Shown one piece after another: positions 1 to 8,103 of a DNA stretch of 14,308 nucleotides. The notes below the pieces were generated by a model. That model was not told the DNA's origin, made no database searches, and worked only from the letters and a program-made list of their open reading frames with translations. The DNA is from CAYOEV01 sp964403075 (GTDB lineage Bacteria; Bacteroidota; Bacteroidia; Cytophagales; Cyclobacteriaceae). How positions within the stretch are numbered: the first letter of the stretch is position 1; each line of letters starts with the position of its first letter. The translations under genes and the position numbers were made by a program. The stretch lies in assembly GCA_964403075.1 (NCBI GenBank), contig CAYOEV010000040.1, positions 1-14,308 on the forward strand. The letters run 5' to 3'.

Positions 1-167
1 GGTTCGTTTGTCCGCAGTGTCTGCCCAAATGTCAACTCCAGTCTGGTTATCGGTATGGGGGCACCTGGAAAGGCCATCGACATTGATCACTTTCCTTTGC
101 TCCCGCCAGCGGTTCAGGTTTTTGAAGGTACGCAGGCCCGAATAGAGCAACCACCCGGAAAGGAAAA
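1..167 (-). other. Shifted-frame continuation of the GT-C gene
   Basis: On the minus strand, the frame offset by one base from the GT-C gene stays open from about 240 to the window edge. It reads FLSGWLLYSGLRTFKNLNRW and then REQRKVINVDG, a natural last membrane helix followed by a basic cytoplasmic tail. Adding one base to the T4 run (A4 on the plus strand, 164-167) joins the two frames as RLLLFFLSGWLLYSG. This looks like a single-base deletion, either an assembly error or a real mutation. The true 3' end would lie left of the window. The exact shift point cannot be fixed, because both frames are open from about 167 to 240. Confidence 0.55.
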
Positions 168-1166
168 CAGGAGTAACCGCTGCGGACTCCTTGAACGATA
201 GGCCGCTTGCCGATCCAAATACCAAAACACGTTCAGCAGGAGCCAGGGATACAATGGAGCCAAATATCTTTCCGCAGAGTAAAAAGGAACCCGGAAGACC
301 AGGTGTAGCAGTAGGTAGTAGCCCAGAAAAACTACTGAAGGAAGGGTCATCACCGGGTGTTTTGGCTGGTAATGGACCACTAGCCACACCACCAAAAGGA
401 GCAGGGCTATACCGCCCAGTTGTATCAGCAGGTCTGGTAAAGCCAGCGGCACCAACCATAGGCCCAATCCTTTTAGGTAACTGTCGGCGTTGTCGAGGTA
501 TCGGACCCAATCGCCGCGAAATGGCGCCAATAGGTTGGTCGAGCGACGCACAAAGCTTTCCGGAAAAAGCGACCACCAGCCAAAAGGAAGCAGTATCAAG
601 AGCCCGATGAAAAGTAACTGTTGGTATCGTCTGCCATGTTTGAGTGTAAGAAACAGCAAGGCGGGAAGGATCATCAACCAGGCGGCCAAACGAATACCTG
701 GCAATAGTAGAAGAAAAAGTATGGCCGGCAACAGCCATAGCGACCTGCGGGTGTGCTGATACTGAAGCCAGGCACCCAATGCCATGGTAAGCACGGCCAT
801 GAAGAGTGGTTCTGTCCACAGAAAAGCGTGAACCAGGTACATGGGTGTTGCCAGCGCCAAAGCCAGCCAAAATCCCCAGCGCCACCATGGGCATTGTAAA
901 AAGCTACCCATCCACGCCATAACGCCCGTGGTCACCGCCAGACAAATTCCATTCATCAAGGTCCAGTAACCGGGTGACCAATACCCTAAAAATAGGGGGT
1001 AAAGCGGTGGTTTGATGATGAGTCCGGGCGCGTTCCAATGGCCTTCGTGCAACTGTTTGGACAACTCGAGGTAGAGGTAAGCGTCATAGGTCAACCCCAG
1101 CCCGTAGGCGTTGGCCCAGGCAAAAAGGGCGGTGGTCACCCCCATGGCGCCAATGATGTAGGTCAT
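114..1166 (-). CDS. GT-C-type multipass membrane glycosyltransferase (ArnT/PMT-like), 3' end frameshifted
   Basis: Likely an inner-membrane glycosyltransferase using a polyprenyl-linked sugar donor. I infer this from architecture; substrate unknown. About 9-10 hydrophobic segments are seen. The first loop has the acidic motif TYDAYLYLELS, where the Asp fits the catalytic Asp of GT-C enzymes, then KPPLYPLFLGYW, and near the end ERYLAPLYPW, all typical of the ArnT/PMT superfamily. I chose the ATG at 1166, preceded by GGAGAAG; a TTG at 1175 would add three residues. The gene lies 61 bp downstream of the sensor kinase on the same strand, so co-transcription is possible. The last about 20 residues before the stop at 114 look unlike a membrane protein end, whereas another frame continues convincingly to the window edge (see the entry at 1-167). 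Family assignment is fairly sure; exact function is not. Confidence 0.7.
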   Translation of the reverse strand: MTYIIGAMGVTTALFAWANAYGLGLTYDAYLYLELSKQLHEGHWNAPGLIIKPPLYPLFLGYWSPGYWTLMNGICLAVTTGVMAWMGSFLQCPWWRWGFWLALALATPMYLVHAFLWTEPLFMAVLTMALGAWLQYQHTRRSLWLLPAILFLLLLPGIRLAAWLMILPALLFLTLKHGRRYQQLLFIGLLILLPFGWWSLFPESFVRRSTNLLAPFRGDWVRYLDNADSYLKGLGLWLVPLALPDLLIQLGGIALLLLVVWLVVHYQPKHPVMTLPSVVFLGYYLLLHLVFRVPFYSAERYLAPLYPWLLLNVFWYLDRQAAYRSRSPQRLLLFSFPGGCSIRACVPSKT

Positions 1167-1227
1167 CTTCTCCAAGGATCAGCAATCTGTCATTTTGCCA
1201 AGCTGACTATTTTTACACAATGGTCCA

Positions 1228-3053
1228 CTACACAGCTTTGGGCAGCGTAAAGCTAAAAGTTGTACCCTTACCTTCTTCACTGGTCACAGCGAGGGTGCCG
1301 CCCTGATTTTCAATGAATTCCTTGCAGAGCAGAAGCCCCANNNNNNNNNNTTGCTCATGATTTCTTCACTCATGCCAACGCCATTGTCGGTGACTTTAAA
1401 GTTTACAAAAGCACCCGCGTCTGCTGTTTGCACGTGAACGGTGCCTCCGGGTTTGGTAAATTTCAATGCATTATTGATCAGGTTGCGCAATGCACTGGCT
1501 GCTTGCGCCTTTCGGACGTATAGCGGGGCTTCAATGCCATCTTCATAGGTAAGCGTGATATTTTTTTCTAACGCCAAGTCCTTAAACACATCCAGATTTT
1601 CTTTTATCAGTTGCCCTACAGACAGGGTTTCTTTTTCCATTTCTTGACCGCTCATGTTGGATTTGGCCCATTCCAACAAACTGTTGAGCATGTCGGCCAG
1701 TGATTTTACGTTGGCGTGTAATTGGTGACTGATTTTCCTGAGCTGATCCGGTGAAATATCCATTTCATTCAGGTATTTGGTAATGCTCAATAGGGAATTA
1801 AACGGACTTCGCAAATCGTGGGAAATAATGGAAAATAGTTTGTCTTTCATCTGGTTGGCGGCCTCTAATTCTCTAGACTGAGCCAGTAGTTTTTTACTCG
1901 TCCGCTCTTTGGTTTGGTTGTTTCTGAATAAAATAAGCATGATGAGCCCCGCCAAAGACAAAATGGTGAGGCCAGCCCAGATGATATTGGTCTGGTTCTT
2001 GTTTTTTTGATATTGCAGTGCCCCTGCCGCTTCCAGCAACTCAATACGCTTTTCTTTTTGTGCCAACTGAAAATTTTCTCGCAGGGCCCGCATCTCTCGT
2101 TCCTTTGTTTGGCTGAACATGCTGTCTTTGGCTGCCACATATTGTTTGAAAAAATGCAATGCCATCACCGGATTGTCCTGATGCTCATAGTTCTCGTACA
2201 AGATATAAGCACTGTTTTTTACATTTTCCAGATACCCTATCTCCTTCGATCGATCCAGTGTAAGCAGGGCAAAGGCATTGCTTTGGATAAGCTGTCCGAG
2301 TATCTGGTGGATTTCTGCCAGTCCTCTGGTACTGTAAGTAAGCAGTCGGGGAATATTTAGGGAGTCTACGATCTGATAGGCCTCCTCGTAATACTTTTTC
2401 GCTACCAGTGGTTGGTCTAGTTTCTGGTAGACATCTCCTAGCGTATTCGTCACACTGGCGTACAAGTTCAGTGGTGATTTGTCTGAATCACGGACCAAAT
2501 TCAAGTATTGGATGGCCTGTTCATAATGCCCCATCATGTAATTGATGCGCCCCAGGTTGTTGTAGGCGCGGGCCAGTTGAGCATAGTTGCTCTGGGCATC
2601 GTAAATGGCAATGGATTTGATAAAGTATGTTTGCGCGTCATCAAATTGTCCCTGCATGCTGTAATTAATAGCGATGGAATTGTAACTCTGGGCCAATCCT
2701 GCAGAATCTTCCAGCACCTCGAACAGCTTTAAACCGCGCAGGGAGTAGTCCAGCGCTTCGGGGTAGGCTCCTTTGTAAAAAAGTGCCCCTCCCATGTGGT
2801 TCAAGGACATGGCCTGCCCCGAAAGGTAGTTCAGGTCCAATGACAAGCGGTAAGCACTGTCTGCCAGCAGATAGGACGTATCCGGACTGTTCTGATTGAC
2901 CAGATAGGCCATTTTAGTGAGTAAGTCTACCCGATGGGTGTCAGGTGCGGTATGATCTGCGAGTGCCTTCTCCAGGCTGTCAATGGTCGCTTGCTGACCT
3001 TGTGCTGACGGCAGCAAAAGGTAGGTTAATAATAAGAGGATGCACCTATTCAC
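1228..3053 (-). CDS. TPR-containing sensor histidine kinase, interrupted by an N gap
   Basis: Membrane sensor kinase of the Bacteroidota TPR type. From the GTG at 3053 the protein opens with a standard signal peptide (MNRCILLLLTYLLLPSAQG). The same frame also has a TTG at 3119, adding 22 residues before the signal; there is no ATG. After the signal come about six tetratricopeptide-like helical repeats in the periplasm, one membrane helix (IIWAGLTILSLAGLIMLILF), a short coiled coil, then a HisKA domain with ISHDLRSPFNSL (phospho-acceptor His about residue 412) and an HATPase domain with N box NLINNALKF and G1 box DNGVGMS. Ten Ns at 1341-1350 destroy the frame. Beyond them the correct frame reads GLLLCKEFIENQGG and SEEGKGTTFSFTLPKAV, ending with TAG at 1228-1230. 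No receiver domain or response-regulator gene is nearby, so the partner is unknown. Confidence 0.88.
1341..1350. other. Assembly gap (10 Ns) inside the kinase ATP-binding domain
   Basis: Ten Ns lie between the G1 region (GVGMSEEIMS) and the G2 region (GLLLCKEF) of the histidine kinase. In this family roughly 18-22 residues normally separate these motifs, including an F-box-like stretch and GTGLG. The Ns cover only 3-4 codons and put the flanks in different frames. The gap therefore hides about 50-65 bases and the N count is not a true length. Confidence 0.85.
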
Positions 3054-3138
3054 AGGAAGGTGGGTTGTATTTTCAGACGAATTTAGTCTATCGGCAAGTT
3101 TATTCTGCCGATAATTCAATTTTAGGTATTTATGCAGG

Positions 3139-3594
3139 ATGAGCGAATCAATTAAATCGCAATTGTTGATCAGGTGTTTGAAGCATTTGAATGATCAAAT
3201 GAGGTTGGTGCAGGAAGAAATGGACAAACTTCAGGAAGCGGCCAACGAAGAGACGAAGAGTTCAGCTGGAGATAAATATGAGACCACCCGTGCCCAGATG
3301 ATGAACGAAAAGGAGCAGTTGGCGGGTCGATTGTCCGGACTGATGGACCAAAAAATGGCCATTCAAAATCTTTCGCTAGAGCCGAAATCAGAGGTTGGCA
3401 AGGGGAGCCTGGTGACAACCAGTGAGGGGAATCATTATTTTCTGGCCGCAGCCATTGGCAAGATTTCATTGGAGGGTAAGGATTATCAGGTGATTTCACC
3501 AGGCGCGCCTCTGGCTCGATTGATGGGCGGAAAAACCGTTGGTGAACCATTTGAATGGGCCGGTAGCGTCCAAGTTGTGGCATTATTGTCTTAA
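3139..3594 (+). CDS. GreA-like transcript-cleavage-factor family protein
   Basis: A 151-residue soluble protein with the overall plan of GreA/GreB elongation factors (about 158 residues). Residues 1-75 form a long charged helical hairpin (EEMDKLQEAANEETKSS, then AGDKYETTRAQMMNEKEQL); the hairpin tip carries Asp and Glu in GDKYET, comparable to the catalytic acidic pair in GDLKEN of GreA. Residues 80-151 are beta-rich and end in an FKBP-like segment (VISPGAPLARLMGGKTVGEPFEW), matching the SPIGRALLGKKVGD region of GreA. In Bacteroidota, relatives are often mislabelled as 3-oxoacyl-ACP synthase; nothing here supports that activity. The likely role is binding the RNA polymerase secondary channel. 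The ATG at 3139 follows AGG closely. It is divergent from the kinase, 85 bp from its GTG. Confidence 0.75.
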   Translation: MSESIKSQLLIRCLKHLNDQMRLVQEEMDKLQEAANEETKSSAGDKYETTRAQMMNEKEQLAGRLSGLMDQKMAIQNLSLEPKSEVGKGSLVTTSEGNHYFLAAAIGKISLEGKDYQVISPGAPLARLMGGKTVGEPFEWAGSVQVVALLS

Positions 3595-3929
3595 GACATT
3601 ATTGTTTTCCATTTGATATTATGCTTAAGGTTACAATGAAAGACTGATAAATAAGCTGTGGTCACGTGACAGCGGCAGCTTAATGGTAGATGGTTTGTAA
3701 CCCCTCCGGAAAAAGCGACAGGTAGGCCCCTTTGCCTTTTTGGCTCACATCGGCCAGGCAAAAATGGGATCAGACACATACTTAAACATTGCCCAGCACC
3801 TGTACGCCTTCGCTCGTGTGACTTTTTTTTCTTCCGACAAGGATCGCCTGGAGAAAGCCAAAGCGGTTATAAAGGCTGGCAAATTCTTAAAAATGCATAT
3901 AGAAGATACCTGTATTCCTTTTTCTCAAC
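3595..3929. other. 335-base stretch without a confident gene
   Basis: Between the GreA-like gene and the 3' end of the MFS gene I see no RNA gene, clear promoter or classical terminator. It holds a 10-bp palindrome (GTCACGTGAC, 3661-3670) that could be chance, one doubtful small ORF from 3764, a T8 run near 3822-3830 and the left arm of an inverted repeat at the MFS stop codon. It may be the remains of a decayed gene, but no family is recognisable. Confidence 0.5.
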
Positions 3930-3961
3930 CTATCGATACAGGTATTCCAGGAAGCCATTGA
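3764..3961 (+). CDS. Doubtful small ORF, 65 residues, unknown
   Basis: The ATG at 3764 opens a 65-codon frame beginning MGSDTYLNIAQHLYAFARV, with a lysine-rich helical middle (KDRLEKAKAVIKAGKFLKM). The frame stays open upstream to a TTG at 3740. The helical part looks protein-like, but the last 10 codons run through the 3' end of the convergent MFS gene, and I recognise no family. It could be a real small protein, the tail of a decayed gene, or chance. Confidence 0.25.
   Translation: MGSDTYLNIAQHLYAFARVTFFSSDKDRLEKAKAVIKAGKFLKMHIEDTCIPFSQPIDTGIPGSH
3906..3945. terminator. 10-bp inverted repeat at the MFS stop codon, possible weak terminator
   Basis: ATACCTGTAT (3906-3915) and ATACAGGTAT (3936-3945) are exact reverse complements separated by 20 bases; the right arm lies inside the last codons of the MFS gene. 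The stem is AT-rich and no uninterrupted T-run follows directly on the minus strand, although TTTTTAAG occurs some 12 bases further on. It is at best a weak terminator for the minus-strand transcript. Confidence 0.35.
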
Positions 3962-5036
3962 ATAATTCCGATGCCCCAATGTAAATACCCACACCGTAGG
4001 TCACATGGCGAACGTCGAGGTTCCTCAAGACAAAAGGGAGTCCAGTGATGTTGATCAGCGTAAAACTGATGGTTACGATGAGAAAAGCGATGAGTGTAAG
4101 GCTGAAACTAGAGGAGATCAGTAGCAAGCCGATACCTGCCAACAGGACGAAGAAACTTCTTAGGATCACCCTGCTCAGTGACAATTTTGCCACCCAACGT
4201 GAAATGGCAAAACCCAGAACGGCTGATAACCCTAAAAATCCAAAAGAAATCAAATTGGCGTTTTTGCCTTGTTCTGGAAAAAGATTGCCTAAATATTCCG
4301 GTAGAAATTCAACCAGAAAACCTTTACCTAAACCAAGATACACGCCGATCACCACTATGGCGAAATAAGCGTAAGTAGTTTGCTTGAAGGTACTGGTTTT
4401 GACTTTTTCCATCAGCTCTTTGCGTCTTTGTAAGACCTCATCCGAAGACACCCGGTAAAACAGGTAGCCCGTGCCTGAAATGAGTATGCCGCCAACAATG
4501 AAAGTGAGGGTATCGCCCAAAAAGGAAACCAATGCCACAATTACCGGCTCCAGGGCATACAACATTTCGGTTACCAAGAACAAAAAGCCCATGACAATGG
4601 GCAATTTTTGTGCAGGTGCGAAAGCCTCGATCATGGAGTTGGCCGGGCTAATGAACAAGTTCATGGATATCAGCCACAGGACAATCATTACCGGTAAAAT
4701 ACCGCTGACATCCATGAGGTGATCGGTGCTTAACAAAGTAGCCACGATCATGAAGATCATGGCTGTGGCACCGATGCCCACCGTGAGGACAATCATGTAC
4801 TTACCATTTTTTTTCAGGATACGATCTGCCACCCACCCGGCGAAAGGCGGAATGATCACCAAAATAACCGCTTTGGCAATGATCATGAAGTCGATGAGGT
4901 GGGTAAGATTCATTTGCTCCATGAGCACGGGTTGGTACTCATGGTAGGCAATCCAACTAATGACCACCGCGGCATTGAGCGCAGCCAGTGAATAAACTTC
5001 TCTCCATTTCAGGGAACGCGTCTTTTCTGAAAGCAT
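3930..5036 (-). CDS. MFS transporter
   Basis: A 368-residue inner-membrane transporter of the major facilitator superfamily, with about 11-12 hydrophobic helices in two halves. The loop between helices 2 and 3 carries GWVADRILKKNGKY, a recognisable variant of MFS motif A (G-x-x-x-D-R-x-x-R-R). A charged loop (SSDEVLQRRKELMEKVKTST) links the two halves. Start: the ATG at 5036 gives MLSEKTRSLKW; the frame continues to a TTG at 5051, which I consider less likely. It lies 89 bp downstream of the PUL regulator on the same strand, which suggests it handles a product of the same pathway, such as a sugar, but no substrate can be read from the sequence. A dyad shared with the regulator's upstream region lies 58-71 bp before its start. 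Confidence 0.85.
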   Translation of the reverse strand: MLSEKTRSLKWREVYSLAALNAAVVISWIAYHEYQPVLMEQMNLTHLIDFMIIAKAVILVIIPPFAGWVADRILKKNGKYMIVLTVGIGATAMIFMIVATLLSTDHLMDVSGILPVMIVLWLISMNLFISPANSMIEAFAPAQKLPIVMGFLFLVTEMLYALEPVIVALVSFLGDTLTFIVGGILISGTGYLFYRVSSDEVLQRRKELMEKVKTSTFKQTTYAYFAIVVIGVYLGLGKGFLVEFLPEYLGNLFPEQGKNANLISFGFLGLSAVLGFAISRWVAKLSLSRVILRSFFVLLAGIGLLLISSSFSLTLIAFLIVTISFTLINITGLPFVLRNLDVRHVTYGVGIYIGASELFNGFLEYLYR

Positions 5037-5093
5037 AATGAGTGGAATCAAAATTACATTAGATGAAAATTATACGTGTGAGATCGGTACGAG

Positions 5094-5107
5094 TTGTATT
5101 TATACAA
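5094..5107. promoter_or_regulatory. Candidate operator dyad upstream of the MFS gene
   Basis: TTGTATTTATACAA is a 14-bp perfect dyad (6-bp arms, 2-bp centre). It sits 58 bp upstream of the MFS start in the 89-bp spacer after the regulator gene. A 12-of-14 match occurs just upstream of the regulator gene itself. The position fits an operator; binding by the adjacent regulator is only a guess. Confidence 0.35.
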
Positions 5108-5125
5108 GAATTCATTTCATAATAT

Positions 5126-8068
5126 TTAGAATCTTGACAAATAATCCACCAGGTTGGTCTCCCGATCGATATTTAATTTTTTTCTGAAACGGTAGCGGGC
5201 CAATTCCACGCCGCGGACTGAGATATTCATCAGTTGGGCAATGTCCTTGGTCGTCATGTTTAAGCGAAGAAAAGCGCTTAGCTTGATTTCCTGTGGGGTA
5301 AGTTTCACTTCCTCCTGCAGGCGGTGCAAGAAATGTTCATGCACCTGGTCGAAATGATAGGAGAATTGTTCCCACCAGTCTTCCTGTTTCAGGTTATTGT
5401 CAATGGATTTAAGCACCTTCTCCAGGTCGCGGTCTTCCGTACCTTTGTGTAGGGCTTCTTCAATTTTTTTACGCACAGCAACCATGAATTCCTTGTTCGT
5501 CAGCAGCTGCATGGTCACTGCGGCCAGCTCGCTGTTTTTATGTGCGACCTCCATTTCCAGGCGCTCATTTTTCAATTTTTCGATGGTTTCGCTGGACTTC
5601 TTGGCTACCTCGTCGATCTGAATTTCTTTGGATTTAATTTGTTGGGCAGTTTCCAGGGTGAGCTCGGCTTTTTCCTTTTTATGTTTTTGTTGCTGCCCAA
5701 ATACGATCAGGCCGAAAATCATGAAACCAGCTACGGTGTATAAAGCATAGGCCAGCTGACTTTCGTACCACTTAGGCACCACCGTAAAGGTGGCGGTTTG
5801 AATGTCGCTCTCCTGGCCGTACATATTTCTGGCTTTCACTTCAAAAGTGTATGCACCGGGAGCCAGATTGGTGTATTCTTTGAAATTCACACCGGTCCAT
5901 TCAGACCACCCGGCTTCAAAGGGCACCAGTCTGTAAGCGAATGCAATGTCATCCAGGCCGTCGAAGTAGGGAGAAGAAAAGTTAAAGCGTATGCTGTTCA
6001 ATTCTGTGAAGCTGACATTTTGAAAAAAATTGGCATGCAGCACCCTATGTTTCTGGTTACTCTCTGTTTCCATACTCCGGATAAGTACCGTCATGTGCTG
6101 TTTGGGCGAAAGGTCCGTCAGCGGATTATAATGTATGAACCCTTCCTTTGCCCCAAAGAGCACGTTTTGGTCGTCGATGATGGCAATGTTTTCCAGGTTG
6201 TCGCTCAGTAGGTGATTCACACGCCTGAAGGTGTTTCTTTTCAGTTTGTAGCGACCGATGGAGGTTTTTTTTAAAAACCCTATTTGGCCATCCTGTATGA
6301 AATAAATGTTGCCCCGGGCGTCAGTGGCCAGTTTACTTATGTGCGCCGGGCCCAGCAGATTGTTAAGAAATGTATGTGGTACAAACTTGCCTTTTGCCTC
6401 GTCGTAGGTAAAGAGGCCTTTTTCACTAGTAAAGAGCAGCGCCCCATCGATTTTGTAAACATTGATCAGCAGGTCGGACGGGAACCCGTCCTCTCCACCA
6501 TAATGATGGACGGATTGTACCTGACGCCAGCCAGGATCCGCTACAATTCGGTAAACTCCTTTGTACCCATGGGTCATCCATAAGGTGCTGTCATTCTCAA
6601 ACTCAAAAATGCGCGCAGATTCTGAGGGTTCTTCCAGCGGCTCCTCAAGCTCCCAGAAGCCATTTTTTTTCCCGAAGCGATAAAAACCCTGGTAGGTACC
6701 ACCGATCAATTCGTCTGTTTTGTGCAACCTCATGAATTTCCAGGTGCCTGTGTGATCAAAGAAGGGCTGGAGTCGATCATCCTGCACCGTGTAAGCCCCG
6801 GAATGGTGGCTGAGTATCACTTCATTGTTGATTTTCGAGAGGTTGTTTACCACGCCCTGACTCTTGGGTAGGAGCCGGAAGAGCTGCCGATATTCACCGT
6901 CCGTGAGTTCAAGGTCTTCTTCGTTGATAAATAAACCATTACTGGTACCCAGGTACAGTTTTCGACCAAGTGGTAACGCTGCATAGCCGGTACCTTCCAG
7001 CCCCATTTCTTCATTGATTAATGTGAGCGGATAGCCCAACTCAACCAAGGTAAGGCCGTTGTTCAAACCCACCCAAAGGTTGTTGAATGGGTCTTCATGT
7101 AAGGACAACACGCTCCGATTATTGAGCCCGCGCCCTCTTGTGAGGTATTTAACGGGTTCAAATTGCTGGTTGGTAATCACCAAACCGTCATTTTGCGTGC
7201 CGATCACGAATTGGTTGTTACTTAGTTTCAAGGAGACATTGATCAAAGCTTGCGACAAAAACCCATCCAGGGGGGTGGTAAATGGAAGGAAGGTGCCATT
7301 CCATCTAAAACAGCGTCCTTCATCAGAAAGGAAAAAAATGGTGCCCCTGTCGTCCGAGAGCACACCGTTAAGGTCCCCTTTGAAAATTTCTGACCCTTGA
7401 ATTTTTTGAAGGCTCCCCTTGATCCATTCGTAGATACCTCCGGAGGTGCCATTGACGAATATGCGACCGTCGACCTGTTGGGCCAGGCCTGGAACTACCC
7501 CCGACAGATTTACTTTTCGGAGGGTATCGCTGGACCAGATGAGTAGGCTGTTGAGCCCACTGATTAGCAGGCCCTGATCTGTGGGAAAGAGATTCCAAAT
7601 TTCATCGGTGCCAAAAGAAGCGGGGATATCAACTTTGTGAAAGCTAAGACCACTTGAGTCAGGATGGAAATAACCAAATGTTTTGGAGCCGCCCACATAA
7701 ATCCGGCCGTCCAGGCTGGTGTGTAAAGCCCGCAGCTTGGTGGATTGAATCACGTCGTATCTTTTCCATTGAGAACCGTCAAACTCCAGAAGTCCGAAAT
7801 TATTGGCTACGTATAAAAGCCCATTGTTGCTTTGCCGGATATCCCAATTTTGAATGCCCCCCTGGTAGGTTCTGGAATCAAAATGCCGGGTAAGAGGCAA
7901 GGTGGGAATGGGCCGTTTCAGACCCTGAGCATGTAAAGCGGAACTAAAAAAAATAATATTAAAGCATAGAAAAGTGACAAATGTTTGAACACACCCAACG
8001 AAAACCTTCACACACCATTGAGAAATAAAAAAACTCATTTCAAACGTTTTAAATGCCAAAATAAGCAT
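5126..8068 (-). CDS. Membrane one-component regulator: beta-propeller sensor, Y_Y_Y domain, LuxR-type HTH
   Basis: A 980-residue transmembrane transcription regulator, probably controlling the divergent glycan locus. In order: signal peptide (to about residue 48, ending ALHAQ); a long periplasmic region with two-component-regulator propeller repeats (for example WDIRQSNNGLLYVANNFG near 75 and LHEDPFNNLWVGLNNGL near 330); a Y_Y_Y domain at about 690-755 (FAYRLVPFEAGWSEW, YTFEVKARNMYG); a membrane helix at about 771-790; a charged coiled coil at about 795-870; and a C-terminal LuxR/GerE-like helix-turn-helix (LTPQEIKLSAFLRLNMTTKD then IAQLMNISVRGVELARYRFR). There is no kinase or receiver domain, so the signal must pass directly from periplasm to the DNA-binding domain, unlike hybrid two-component SusR-type sensors. 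A second in-frame ATG at 8038 gives a cleaner signal peptide and may be the true start. Confidence 0.88.
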   Translation of the reverse strand: MLILAFKTFEMSFFISQWCVKVFVGCVQTFVTFLCFNIIFFSSALHAQGLKRPIPTLPLTRHFDSRTYQGGIQNWDIRQSNNGLLYVANNFGLLEFDGSQWKRYDVIQSTKLRALHTSLDGRIYVGGSKTFGYFHPDSSGLSFHKVDIPASFGTDEIWNLFPTDQGLLISGLNSLLIWSSDTLRKVNLSGVVPGLAQQVDGRIFVNGTSGGIYEWIKGSLQKIQGSEIFKGDLNGVLSDDRGTIFFLSDEGRCFRWNGTFLPFTTPLDGFLSQALINVSLKLSNNQFVIGTQNDGLVITNQQFEPVKYLTRGRGLNNRSVLSLHEDPFNNLWVGLNNGLTLVELGYPLTLINEEMGLEGTGYAALPLGRKLYLGTSNGLFINEEDLELTDGEYRQLFRLLPKSQGVVNNLSKINNEVILSHHSGAYTVQDDRLQPFFDHTGTWKFMRLHKTDELIGGTYQGFYRFGKKNGFWELEEPLEEPSESARIFEFENDSTLWMTHGYKGVYRIVADPGWRQVQSVHHYGGEDGFPSDLLINVYKIDGALLFTSEKGLFTYDEAKGKFVPHTFLNNLLGPAHISKLATDARGNIYFIQDGQIGFLKKTSIGRYKLKRNTFRRVNHLLSDNLENIAIIDDQNVLFGAKEGFIHYNPLTDLSPKQHMTVLIRSMETESNQKHRVLHANFFQNVSFTELNSIRFNFSSPYFDGLDDIAFAYRLVPFEAGWSEWTGVNFKEYTNLAPGAYTFEVKARNMYGQESDIQTATFTVVPKWYESQLAYALYTVAGFMIFGLIVFGQQQKHKKEKAELTLETAQQIKSKEIQIDEVAKKSSETIEKLKNERLEMEVAHKNSELAAVTMQLLTNKEFMVAVRKKIEEALHKGTEDRDLEKVLKSIDNNLKQEDWWEQFSYHFDQVHEHFLHRLQEEVKLTPQEIKLSAFLRLNMTTKDIAQLMNISVRGVELARYRFRKKLNIDRETNLVDYLSRF

Positions 8069-8078
8069 TTATGATGTA

Positions 8079-8092
8079 ATGTATAACTACAA
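8079..8092. promoter_or_regulatory. Candidate operator dyad upstream of the regulator gene
   Basis: On the minus strand this reads TTGTAGTTATACAT, matching the perfect dyad at 5094-5107 in 12 of 14 positions. It lies 10 bp before the ATG at 8068 but 40 bp before the alternative ATG at 8038, a more usual distance for an operator. A half match (AAATACAA, 8369-8376) lies just before the PKD lipoprotein start. Autoregulation is an inference. Confidence 0.3.
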
Positions 8093-8103
8093 CTGATGAG
8101 TTT

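Noticed and set aside
191..759. Plus-strand open frames of 139 and 89 codons
   Set aside because: They lie antisense to the GT-C gene, whose minus-strand frame has clear membrane helices and family motifs; their composition is low in hydrophobic residues and shows no domain.
3661..3670. Palindrome GTCACGTGAC as an operator
   Set aside because: A 10-bp palindrome is expected several times by chance in 14 kb, and no start codon of a confident gene is close by.
3591..3779. Minus-strand 62-codon open frame
   Set aside because: Rich in Cys, Pro and Arg with no recognisable domain, and it runs into the GreA-like gene; most likely chance.
5049..5056. TAATTTTG on the minus strand as a Bacteroidota -7 element for the MFS gene
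   Set aside because: It matches TAnnTTTG but lies only 12 bp from the ATG and has no TTTG/TTG about 19 bp upstream.
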